Shown here piece by piece: positions 1-8,503 of a stretch of 64,000 nucleotides of DNA; the first letter of the stretch is position 1; each line of letters opens with the position of its first letter. Below the pieces are notes generated by a model that saw only the letters and a list, made by a program, of their open reading frames with translations, was not told the DNA's origin and made no database searches. The stretch is from Chloroflexi bacterium AL-N1. GTDB taxonomy: Bacteria > Chloroflexota > Chloroflexia > Chloroflexales > Roseiflexaceae. Both the position numbers and the translations under genes were made by a program. The stretch is taken from assembly GCA_013122435.1 (NCBI GenBank), contig WYDT01000015.1, forward strand, positions 1-64,000, in the 5' to 3' direction.

Positions 1-14
1 ATATCCGCATTCAA

Positions 15-2717
15 CTACACCTCCTTAGCCTTATCCCCACCTAGCTGTGCCAAAAATTGCTGTGCCTCATGTGTTTCAGGATGATCTGCACCAAGTTTCT
101 GCTCCCGAACAGCCAACGCCTGTTGAGCATATGCCTGCGCTGCAGCATAGTTGCCCTCAGCCTGCTCCAACAGGCTAAGGTGAAACAGAGCAGTGGCTGT
201 TTCCCAATGATCCTCACCAAGACTAGCTTCCCACTGTTTGAGTGCATATGTAAGCTCATCACGGGATTCCTGATATTGATCCTGTGCTAAGGCAACTAAA
301 CCCAGATAACTATGAATGCGGATCACCTCCATATTATATGTGGACAAAATACCTGTATTGACCTCTAGTGCTTCCGTGAAATGTGCCTTGGCTTGTACGT
401 AATTGCCAAGTGTATAATGCACCCGCCCGAGATGCCAGAGACTTTCTGCAATATCATTATTTTGTGCCCGATGAGCTTTCCTACGTAACAACAACGACTC
501 TTGGTGATATGCTTGGGCTCTTGCGTAATCACCTAATCTAAACGCCAATTCTCCAAAATACATGAGCGTCTGGGCTTTGCTAATCAGATAACCATCAGGA
601 TATTGCTGAAATATAGACCACGCCAATTTCAAATACCGTTCAGCCCTACGATATTTCCCTTGCCAAAGACAAACACACCCTAAATTGCGTATACTGTATG
701 CCATATCGATGCTATTAATGAGGTTCAAACTATGTCTAATTTCTACAGCAGTTTTAAGATAGTCGTATGCTTTTATCAGATCACCACCTGCATGAGCAAA
801 GAAGAATCCTGCATTATCATAGGCAGTAGCTGTATCATTATGCTGAGTACCACATATGTCAAGACGCAGCGCTAAAACGTCATCATACAGTTTAATTGCC
901 TGGGGATAATCATCACTAATATGAGCTGTCAACGCCATAATTTCCAGGTTCTCAATCGTGACCGGGTGTTTTTCGCCTAAAATAGATCGGTTCACTGCAT
1001 AGGCCCACTCGATATATTGCATACCATCGACAAACTGACATTGTTGATAAAGCTGCCAGCTTAGGACTTCGCATAGCTCTGCCGCCCGTGTGTCCTTTCG
1101 CACTTTTGCCGTATCTGCTACCCCACGTAGATGGGTCAACACATTGGCGGAAACGGGCATCCGTTTCTCTTCTGCCTGCCGTGTTTGCGTGATCAACGTC
1201 TGCTCCACGGCTGCCTGCGCTTCTGCATCAGGGTCTATCTGACGCACAAAGTCCACTACCAGACGATGCAAGCGGAACTTCCCGTACTTCCCATGTCTAG
1301 CTTCCCCATAGAGGAATCCAAGTTCATTGATCAGACGCTGGAGTGCTCTGTTGATCAGAGCACGATTGGTATGAGTAGAGGGGTCAGCCATTTCCTGCTC
1401 AGTCGGCGGTGTCAGGGTTGCCACTAATAATTGCTGGGGAATAACCTCGCCACGTGCAAAATAGGCCGCTCGTGCCAACAGTTTGAGTGCCAACGCATCG
1501 GTTGGATCATCAGCACAGAAGCGGTTGTAGGTAATGGCAAAGGTCCGTTCAAGAGAGTATTCATAGTTAGTTGGATGGGCAACTCCTTCTTGCAATGACT
1601 CATGTTGCAAGGTGCTCTGGAGACAATTCAGTGTCGCAACCTCACGTAATTCACGCAGATAGTCCGAAGGAGGGCACAACGCACTGTTTGCAGCAATGTG
1701 CATAGCAGCGAAGTGGAGCGCCAGCGGCAAATCGCCTAATTCAGCGGCAATCTCATCGAAGGACTGCCAATCGTCCTCTGTAACATACGATTTTTCGTCA
1801 GCATATGCTCCTCCTAAAGCAGTAACATAATGCTGTGATAAAAATCGGGTACTCTCTTCACGGCGCAACACACCCAGCGGTACTGGATGCACAAGGGTCG
1901 GGTCCCATTTTCGATAACGACTGGTGACCAGAATACGACATCCACCTGTTCGCGGCACATATTGTCGCAGCAGTCTTTCCTCTTCACAGTTATCAAAGAT
2001 CAAGAGGCGCGGGACCGGATCACACCACGCCTGTTGGACCAGCGCCGCCTGAGTCGGAAGTGCTTGTTTTGCAAAATCGGCTGGTAGATCGAGCAAGGTA
2101 CCAGCGTCACCCACACTCTTGACAATATTGTCAGAGATACTGCCCTCTTCACCAAAATGGATCCAGAAGACCCCACCTGCGAAATAATTACCATAGCGAT
2201 AGGCAAATTCACCCGCGAGTTGGGTTTTACCCATCCCAGCCAATCCATTAATCACCACAATAGCAGCATGCTGTTTCAGTGCTGTTGCTATATGTTTGAA
2301 CGCTTGTGTTCGTCCGATAAATAAACGATTCGGGTGAAATGGAATGTATGCATTACCGATAGACTGCACTTTAGGGACACTGTCTGTGGGCAATGCGGCA
2401 AGCGTATGTTCTGCAGAGGATAACTCATCGAGCACCTCATTCAGTTCAGCAGGTATCGTAAAGCGCTGGCGTCCACAGCTGTACCAAAAGTATTCCGCCT
2501 GATTCCGACTGGTAATCACCCCCTGCTCGATAAAGAATGCGACCAGGCGGAAGAGGTCATGTGCCTTGGCGACACCATCTTTCTCCCAGCCTTGCACCGT
2601 CCTGAAACCGACCTTCAATTCCTGTGCCAGTTGCTTCTGGTTATACGACGGACGACAGGCACGGCGATACTGAGCAATAAGATCGGGGCCAATTTTGGGT
2701 TCTGTTTCCATAGGCAT
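15..2717 (-). CDS. HTH-NB-ARC-TPR protein (STAND NTPase regulator or defence protein)
   Basis: Complete 900-residue protein. Residues 10-65 form an XRE-like helix-turn-helix (KQLAQELKVGFRTVQGWEK). An NB-ARC ATPase follows, with the P-loop GLAGMGKT at 158-165, Walker B LLIFDN at 238-243 and the sensor-like ILVTSR at 262-267. From about 560 to 890 there are repeated tetratricopeptide units, several of the NB-ARC-associated kind. In STAND proteins the repeats sense a ligand and nucleotide exchange triggers oligomerisation; here the likely output is DNA binding by the N-terminal HTH, which is inference. The first ATG (2717) and the third codon (2711) are both possible starts; neither has a strong ribosome site. 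It is transcribed away from the secreted-protein genes that follow. Confidence 0.85.
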   Translation of the reverse strand: MPMETEPKIGPDLIAQYRRACRPSYNQKQLAQELKVGFRTVQGWEKDGVAKAHDLFRLVAFFIEQGVITSRNQAEYFWYSCGRQRFTIPAELNEVLDELSSAEHTLAALPTDSVPKVQSIGNAYIPFHPNRLFIGRTQAFKHIATALKQHAAIVVINGLAGMGKTQLAGEFAYRYGNYFAGGVFWIHFGEEGSISDNIVKSVGDAGTLLDLPADFAKQALPTQAALVQQAWCDPVPRLLIFDNCEEERLLRQYVPRTGGCRILVTSRYRKWDPTLVHPVPLGVLRREESTRFLSQHYVTALGGAYADEKSYVTEDDWQSFDEIAAELGDLPLALHFAAMHIAANSALCPPSDYLRELREVATLNCLQSTLQHESLQEGVAHPTNYEYSLERTFAITYNRFCADDPTDALALKLLARAAYFARGEVIPQQLLVATLTPPTEQEMADPSTHTNRALINRALQRLINELGFLYGEARHGKYGKFRLHRLVVDFVRQIDPDAEAQAAVEQTLITQTRQAEEKRMPVSANVLTHLRGVADTAKVRKDTRAAELCEVLSWQLYQQCQFVDGMQYIEWAYAVNRSILGEKHPVTIENLEIMALTAHISDDYPQAIKLYDDVLALRLDICGTQHNDTATAYDNAGFFFAHAGGDLIKAYDYLKTAVEIRHSLNLINSIDMAYSIRNLGCVCLWQGKYRRAERYLKLAWSIFQQYPDGYLISKAQTLMYFGELAFRLGDYARAQAYHQESLLLRRKAHRAQNNDIAESLWHLGRVHYTLGNYVQAKAHFTEALEVNTGILSTYNMEVIRIHSYLGLVALAQDQYQESRDELTYALKQWEASLGEDHWETATALFHLSLLEQAEGNYAAAQAYAQQALAVREQKLGADHPETHEAQQFLAQLGGDKAKEV

Positions 2718-3045
2718 CTCTCAAACATGTGTTGGAATACGCAAGAATACGCAAGAAGACTCCCTCGTCAAAATGCCTTAGATGGTGTTGAATAGATAAC
2801 AACAAATACATAACTTCTACAGAGCTATCGGTTTAAGCCTTACACTATTTCTATTCTACTACATGATTAAGTTGTTCGTATCACGAAGGAAAGGTGGTGA
2901 TGCGTATGCGGAGAATGCCGTAATCACTGGAGGAGATTGTCCGGGAGGGGATATTTCGAAAACAGGTCTTAGCTACCAAGTTTTCCTGATTAGCGAATAT
3001 TCGTTTGTATCGCAGTTAGATACATAATCACTAGAGGAGGTCTCT
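2718..3045. other. Divergent intergenic region
   Basis: About 330 bp between the divergent NB-ARC gene and the small secreted protein. It must hold both promoters, but no confident -35/-10 pair was found. A 16-base element, TAATCACTRGAGGAGR, occurs at 2921-2936 and again at 3025-3040 with 14 of 16 bases matching. The second copy contains the AGAGGAGG ribosome site of the gene at 3046. No convincing reading frame was seen. Confidence 0.5.
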
Positions 3046-3366
3046 ATGAATAAGATTCGACACATCCTTGCAAGTTTGCTGTTGGTTGGATTAATGGTGA
3101 TTTCGAGTGTTTCAGTAACATATGCAGCTACTGATGTTGGAGGAATGGATTTGTACACGTATTGCCAAGTTCACCACAAGTGGGGTGCCCCACAAACAGC
3201 TGTACTTGTTGCTCCATTCAATGCCTATGCCTGGCGCTGCCGAGACTGGACTGGAGGTCTCAATTCAATCCACGTCAATCATGTATGTGCATGGCAGTAT
3301 GGACATGGTGCATGGGCTTCAACGTCTAATTGGGAAGACCCATATTCCTGGCGCTGCTATAAATAA
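3046..3366 (+). CDS. Small secreted Cys-rich protein with paired WRC motifs
   Basis: 106 residues. A Sec signal peptide spans about residues 1-27 (hydrophobic LASLLLVGLMVISSVSV, likely cleavage after TYAA). The mature part has four cysteines in two similar halves, each ending in an aromatic-rich WRC motif (AYAWRC, then PYSWRC), with the other two cysteines in YCQV and HVCAW. This suggests a disulfide-stabilised extracellular domain. Similar YC...WRC / CxWQYG proteins of unknown function are, as I recall, common in secreted proteins of Chloroflexota and Actinomycetota. The start is well set by AGAGGAGG five bases before the ATG. Function unknown. Confidence 0.8.
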   Translation: MNKIRHILASLLLVGLMVISSVSVTYAATDVGGMDLYTYCQVHHKWGAPQTAVLVAPFNAYAWRCRDWTGGLNSIHVNHVCAWQYGHGAWASTSNWEDPYSWRCYK

Positions 3367-3407
3367 TTCCATCAAATAGTTGAGTATCTCTCTCCTTTAT
3401 ACATTTG

Positions 3408-3437
3408 TGCCAGCCATGTATTCGGCACGCGCTGGCA
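3408..3437 (+). terminator. Stem-loop after the small secreted protein
   Basis: TGCCAGC (3408-3414) pairs with GCTGGCA (3431-3437) across a 16-base loop, in the gap before the next gene. There is no T-run after it, so it may be a weak terminator or an mRNA-stabilising hairpin. Confidence 0.35.
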
Positions 3438-3527
3438 TCTCTCCCAAGTAGTGTTCGTTCTTACGCTCACACGTCATAACGTTTATATACCGACATCTAA
3501 CAACTTCATTGCACCAAGGAGAACACT

Positions 3528-5687
3528 ATGTTACGTCGTTCTATGCCGCTTGGCGTCATTGTAGTTTTGCTTCTATCCATCATTACGAGTTCATTCCTTA
3601 CAACTCATTCTTCACTAACACAAGCAGCTGCCTCGAAAACAGGAGTCGCCGACCAATCGCAAGACACTGGCATCAACTCCACCCATCACGAAAGTCGTAT
3701 CTGGGCCATTGCTAAAAATGGCAAAACAACCATCCTCCAGCGAGTTTGTGGAACTGGGCCTAAATACCAGTTAGCCACTGAGTACATTGGTCACTGGACT
3801 GAAATATATCCGCGTACAGATGCTGCCAATGGCTGCTCTCCTAGCCCAACATTGGCCTGGATAATGGCCGTTGATGCTGATCCAGGCAATACCTATCGCA
3901 TTTTCTCAGCATCATATGAAACGTTCCTCCCTGAAAAAGATTTTCTGCAACGTGCACAGCGCAGCGTTTGTACTGTTGTGAGTCTTGGGCAGCTCCGCTG
4001 TAATCGCGAAACGGTTACAGTACCCAAAGCCTACATTGACGCTCCAGGAAGCAACCAAACACTGAAAGGCACCGTGACAGTCCGTGGCTGGGCTGCCGAT
4101 CTGGCTGCCACCAGTGGAACAGGTGTAGATAAAGTACAGGTTTATGCCGGGAATAAGCTACTGGGAAACGCCTCCTATGGACAAACCCGCGAGGACGTTG
4201 CCCGAGCATATGGCGATTCTCGTTTCACCAAGTCTGGCTACATCTTTCAATTCGATACACGTACAGTTCCCAATGGGGCGACCACACTACGTGTCCAGTA
4301 TCGTAGCAAACTCACAAATCAATGGAGTTCTGTTACAAAATCTGTTTCCATCAACAATAGCTCTGATGGACCGCCCCCAGCAAGTCACACTGACACAAAA
4401 CTGACTGGGGCTATCGAAAATGGCAAAACGACGATTTTCTTACAGGTATGCGGGGAAGGGCAAAAGTATCGTTTCCGTTCCGAACGCGTTGTTGACAAAG
4501 CGATTCTGTGGGATCAGACATATGGAGCGGTTGATGGTTGTTCATCGAAATACCGTGCAGTCATCGGCGCAAAACCCGGTGAGCAATTCCGCTTTTACTC
4601 AACAGTGATGAACACCTCCATGTCCGACAACCAGTTTCTACAAACAGCCCATCGTCATGCCTGTGTTGTTAATCCAACTGGTGATATTAAGTGTCAAAAT
4701 GGCAATACACCACCACCACCCACTGAACCAGGAAATCCTCCCTCGCCGTCCCCTGCGAAGTGTGCTGTACCACATTTCTGGCAACAAGATCCTGCGTGGC
4801 GCAACCATCCACTGCGAAGTAATGGTGCATGTTCTGCTTATTGTGGAACCATCGGAACATGTGGTTGTACACTCACTTCCGCTGCAATGGTGTTCCGCTA
4901 CTATGGTGCAAATATCAACCCACCTCAATTGAGCGATTGTATGGGGCAACTTGCCTGTCCATTCTACTGGGGAACAGGAGGAGCATGTAGTGGTGGAAAA
5001 GCCTCATTCGCTTCCAAAGAATCATTTAGTTGGGCAGGCTTAGATCGCAAACTTAATCGCGAGCGTCGTCCGGTTATTCTTGGTATGTCATATCGGAATG
5101 GAAACACGCACTGGATCGTTGTAACAGGTGGCAATGGGAGCAATCCAGCCAATTACACTATCAATGATCCTGGTTACAAAGGCGGGGCAAGTATGCGATT
5201 AAATGCATATGGCCCAGGCTCAGGATGGCAACTTAGAGAAATGGCTACGTATACAGGACAACGATTGTGTGACACTACTCAGCAAGTTACGCAAACAACT
5301 GAGACGATTGATCCACTCGTCGGGACAGCGACAAAGGTACCAGACAATGTTGCAGAGCAAACAGAAGTACGTGACACAATAACTGCACCACTGGATCAGG
5401 TGCTGGTATACCACACTACAGACCTGACCATGACACTTGAATTGACACCCCCCAAACTTGAAAGTGAGGCGTCCGAGATGTTGATCTGGACCGACAGTAT
5501 CTCTAATACAACATGGCAACCATATACCAGCTATGTCGCAATGCCTGCAAGCGAAAAAGTCTATGTACGTTTCCGTGATCAGAAAGGCAAAACTTCTGAA
5601 GATGCCGTTGCTATACGTAATCCTGCCGTTCCACTTCCTGAGTCAGTCGATGCGTACAATGTCTTCTTACCCTTACTAAGAAGATAG
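3528..5687 (+). CDS. Secreted multidomain protein with C39-like peptidase domain
   Basis: 719 residues with an N-terminal signal peptide. Two homologous Cys-rich modules (about residues 60-165 and 285-395) share the pattern NGKTTI-LQVCG...DGCS...G-FRFYS...FLQ-A-R--C-V...L-C. An Ig-like domain lies between them (about 165-280, starting PKAYIDAPGS). A Pro-rich linker leads to a papain-like Peptidase_C39_2-type domain with candidate catalytic Cys near 446 (GTCGCTLTSAAM), His near 528 (NTHWIVVTGG) and an acidic turn NDPG near 546. The C-terminus is an unassigned beta-rich region. It probably cleaves or binds peptides outside the cell; the substrate is unknown. AAGGAG six bases upstream fixes the ATG. 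Confidence 0.8.
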   Translation: MLRRSMPLGVIVVLLLSIITSSFLTTHSSLTQAAASKTGVADQSQDTGINSTHHESRIWAIAKNGKTTILQRVCGTGPKYQLATEYIGHWTEIYPRTDAANGCSPSPTLAWIMAVDADPGNTYRIFSASYETFLPEKDFLQRAQRSVCTVVSLGQLRCNRETVTVPKAYIDAPGSNQTLKGTVTVRGWAADLAATSGTGVDKVQVYAGNKLLGNASYGQTREDVARAYGDSRFTKSGYIFQFDTRTVPNGATTLRVQYRSKLTNQWSSVTKSVSINNSSDGPPPASHTDTKLTGAIENGKTTIFLQVCGEGQKYRFRSERVVDKAILWDQTYGAVDGCSSKYRAVIGAKPGEQFRFYSTVMNTSMSDNQFLQTAHRHACVVNPTGDIKCQNGNTPPPPTEPGNPPSPSPAKCAVPHFWQQDPAWRNHPLRSNGACSAYCGTIGTCGCTLTSAAMVFRYYGANINPPQLSDCMGQLACPFYWGTGGACSGGKASFASKESFSWAGLDRKLNRERRPVILGMSYRNGNTHWIVVTGGNGSNPANYTINDPGYKGGASMRLNAYGPGSGWQLREMATYTGQRLCDTTQQVTQTTETIDPLVGTATKVPDNVAEQTEVRDTITAPLDQVLVYHTTDLTMTLELTPPKLESEASEMLIWTDSISNTTWQPYTSYVAMPASEKVYVRFRDQKGKTSEDAVAIRNPAVPLPESVDAYNVFLPLLRR

Positions 5688-5771
5688 TGGAATAACAACA
5701 CAAGGTACTGTCTGGTCTGACGTATTTCAAATAATCTATGCAGAATGCGGTAGCTCGGCTGCCGTGTTCTG

Positions 5772-6572
5772 CTATGCATCCCCACCCTGCTCTAACATCG
5801 CGTTCATCCAGAACTGCTCTTCTGGAGTAACAGGCGCGTGGGGTGGGCGCTGATAATCAATAAAGTCATCATAGCCACCATTGTCATAGCAACGATTAAG
5901 CACTGCCTGAAGATCGATGGTCACATCAGGATCAGGCATTTTGAGCGGAATGTGAAAGCGTGGTAGCGCTTTGGAGAGTGGAATAGTGTAGACCTCACGC
6001 TTGTCGTTGAAGGGCTTACGACTTACACACAGCAAATACCGCCAGTATGGCAATGATCGATAACTTTCCGTAGGGATTGCTACCGTTGCCAGACCCGTGC
6101 TTAACAGATCGATTTCAACCAAGTGTGCACGACTGTTGAGAATCTCCTGTTGCTTTTTCAAGTACAGATCACGGCCTGCACCAGGAGCTTTGTTGGCCGG
6201 ACTCAAGACCTCTATCACCGTGACGACTTCACCAGTTCCTCCGTGCAATATCTCCAGGAAAGGCTCACGATGCTCACCGGGGGGAATAGTTAGCACCAGC
6301 GGTTCATCAACAGCGGGCGACTCTGTCTTGACAGCAACCGCAACATCCCCTTCTTCCCGTGGTGGATCAGGACGACGTACAATCGTGAGGTCAGGATACA
6401 CATTTCGTGGCATCTCAACCAGGTATACCCGTTCGCCAATTCGCGCATTATACTGTGGGCGAATATATGATTGGAGCTCATCTCGCAGATATGTAATCAA
6501 ACTCTGATGTACATCCGGCCATATGGCCGGGTCTTCCAGATAGGGATTCATTCCAGGGAAAGGGTTAGCCAT
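5772..6572 (-). CDS. DUF4058 family protein
   Basis: 266 residues opening with the DUF4058 signature (ANPFPGMNPYLED...WPDVHQSLI) and containing the family's conserved block around EVVTVIEVLSPANKAPG. That block resembles the acidic (E)VLSP core of Uma2-type nuclease-fold proteins. The family is abundant in cyanobacteria and Chloroflexota and has no established function; a restriction-endonuclease-like fold is a common suggestion. The full family length is present. It points toward the secreted-protein gene and shares no operon with it. Confidence 0.85.
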   Translation of the reverse strand: MANPFPGMNPYLEDPAIWPDVHQSLITYLRDELQSYIRPQYNARIGERVYLVEMPRNVYPDLTIVRRPDPPREEGDVAVAVKTESPAVDEPLVLTIPPGEHREPFLEILHGGTGEVVTVIEVLSPANKAPGAGRDLYLKKQQEILNSRAHLVEIDLLSTGLATVAIPTESYRSLPYWRYLLCVSRKPFNDKREVYTIPLSKALPRFHIPLKMPDPDVTIDLQAVLNRCYDNGGYDDFIDYQRPPHAPVTPEEQFWMNAMLEQGGDA

Positions 6573-6669
6573 GGCAACACCTCACAGATTAGGCCATTTA
6601 TTGACTGTGTTTAGTATACCAAATTCACGGTGATGATGCTGGGTTGCAAGAAAACCTGAATGCATCTCA

Positions 6670-7539
6670 TCAAGTGCCATTGCCACGGAACAGTCTCCAG
6701 ACCCAACCCCGTTGTGGGGCAAAGAGGAAGGCCAGCACAAAAAATCCGGTTGAGACCAGCACAATCGCAGCACCCGAAGCGATGCTAATATAGAACGAGA
6801 GGTAGAGACCGATAACACCCGACAGCGCACCAAACAGACTCGCTAACGCCATCATGGTCGGGAGGCGACGGGTAAGGAGAAAGGCCGTCGCAGCAGGATT
6901 CACCAGCATTGCAAGCATCAGGGCGATACCTACAGTTTGGAGCGACACCACAATCGCGATCGCAATCAAGACCAGCAGCACATAGTTGAAGACATTGACT
7001 GGTAGGCGAATCGTGGTGGCGTGTACTTCATCAAACGCAATAGTGACAAATTCTTTGTAGAATAATAGAACCGTGATAACTACCACACTGCCAAAGATAC
7101 CCACCAACCAGAGATCGGTATTCGACACGCCCAGCACATTGCCAAAGAGCAGATGAGTCAGATCGACGGCATAGCTGCGTACACCGGAGATAAGTGCAAT
7201 TCCAAGGGCAAACATCGACACAAACATGACACCAATAGCCGTATCTTCTTTCACCCGCGCTCCCCTGGTAATGCCTCCAACCCCTATTGACGTAATCAAT
7301 GCGGCCCCAAGCCCCCACCAGAAAAGAGTCGCCGTGTTGCCACCACTCACCAGATAGCCGATGGCAACCCCCGGTAACATAGCGTGAGCTAAAGCATCCC
7401 CAAGAAAGGCCATCCCCCGGAGCACCACAAAGGTTCCGATAACAGCACAAACAATCCCAACCAAGATCGCCGCGAGCAAACCACGCACCATAAACTCAAA
7501 ACGGATTGGTTCGAGCAGAAAAGTGAACAGGTCTTCCAT
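6670..7539 (-). CDS. Zinc/manganese ABC transporter permease (ZnuB/MntB type)
   Basis: Inner-membrane permease of the ABC-3 family, 289 residues with about eight hydrophobic segments. The family signature FLGDALAHAMLPGVAIGYL lies near residues 45-65. The ATG at 7539 overlaps the TGA of the ATPase gene (TGATG), giving strong translational coupling; a further upstream start would run into that gene and is not needed. With the ATPase and the His-rich binding protein upstream it forms a complete metal importer. Metal identity is not certain; the His-rich binding protein favours Zn. Confidence 0.92.
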   Translation of the reverse strand: MEDLFTFLLEPIRFEFMVRGLLAAILVGIVCAVIGTFVVLRGMAFLGDALAHAMLPGVAIGYLVSGGNTATLFWWGLGAALITSIGVGGITRGARVKEDTAIGVMFVSMFALGIALISGVRSYAVDLTHLLFGNVLGVSNTDLWLVGIFGSVVVITVLLFYKEFVTIAFDEVHATTIRLPVNVFNYVLLVLIAIAIVVSLQTVGIALMLAMLVNPAATAFLLTRRLPTMMALASLFGALSGVIGLYLSFYISIASGAAIVLVSTGFFVLAFLFAPQRGWVWRLFRGNGT

Positions 7540-8321
7540 CAGTGATGATTCCCGTGTCCACAGCAACTATCGGCAAGTATCATCGTGCCCTGATTTGTGG
7601 TAATCCAGCGAAGTTGGCCACCATACGCCCTGGTGAGTCGTTCCGGTGTCAGTACATCCTGCGCCTTACCCACACCAACCAATTCCTTGTTGAGCAATAC
7701 TACTGCCTCGTAATGCTGACTGTCAGCAGCTTGATTAAGGTCGTGGGTTGCTACAAGAACGGTCACACCTCGATCTTTGAGTTCCGCAATGATGGTCAGA
7801 ATTTCTTCCTGCGAGGTGATATCAAGACCAGTAAGCGGTTCGTCCATCAACATAAGCGTTGCTTCCTGAGCAAGCGCCCGCGCGATGAAGACCCGTTGCT
7901 GTTGCCCACCGGATAGCTCACCGATCTGTCGTTTGGCCAGATCCGTCATATGTACCATAGCGAGGGAGTTCTGCACAACCTCCCGATCTCGTGCGCGGGG
8001 CCAACGCAACAACCCAAGTTTGCGCGTACGTCCCATCATCACCACGTCAGCCACACTCACCGGAAAGGTCCAGTCGACGACACTACGTTGCGGTATATGG
8101 GCAATATCGGTTGAGCGTCGCAGTGGATGACCTGCAATACGCACCGTACCACGTGTTGGTGTGAGCAGACCAGCCATAGCTTTGAACAAGGTGCTCTTAC
8201 CTGCACCATTGGGGCCAACCACCGCAATACGTTCACCCAGTGGAAAAGAAAATGAAACATTGTCTAACGCTACTATTCCATCGTAATGAGCCGTTAGTTG
8301 GTCCACTTCCAAAATCGACAT
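7539..8321 (-). CDS. Zinc/manganese ABC transporter ATP-binding protein (ZnuC/MntA type)
   Basis: Energises metal uptake. From the ATG at 8321 the protein has 260 residues: Walker A GPNGAGKST at 36-44, Q-loop near HIPQ, signature LSGGQ at 136-140, Walker B LMLMDE at 156-161 and H-loop ATHD. The reading frame continues upstream to a GTG at 8396, which would add 25 non-homologous residues. Neither start has a good ribosome site; 8321 was chosen because it matches the usual family N-terminus. The C-terminus ends CCGHGNHH, a small Cys/His tail that could touch metal. Confidence 0.92.
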   Translation of the reverse strand: MSILEVDQLTAHYDGIVALDNVSFSFPLGERIAVVGPNGAGKSTLFKAMAGLLTPTRGTVRIAGHPLRRSTDIAHIPQRSVVDWTFPVSVADVVMMGRTRKLGLLRWPRARDREVVQNSLAMVHMTDLAKRQIGELSGGQQQRVFIARALAQEATLMLMDEPLTGLDITSQEEILTIIAELKDRGVTVLVATHDLNQAADSQHYEAVVLLNKELVGVGKAQDVLTPERLTRAYGGQLRWITTNQGTMILADSCCGHGNHH

Positions 8322-8503
8322 CGCAGATACAACGCGCTGCGGATCTTGCAGGGTATGCTTGGATGATGGAATTATTGTTTCTACTGGAGACTGCACAGGT
8401 GACTCACTTTCGTTACTGGCGCACCCTCAAGCCAGACATGGCAAAAGTATTGTGTGGAAGGGGCCCAACCAGTGATGTGTTGTCCCCCTCCAGTTCGATT
8501 ATG

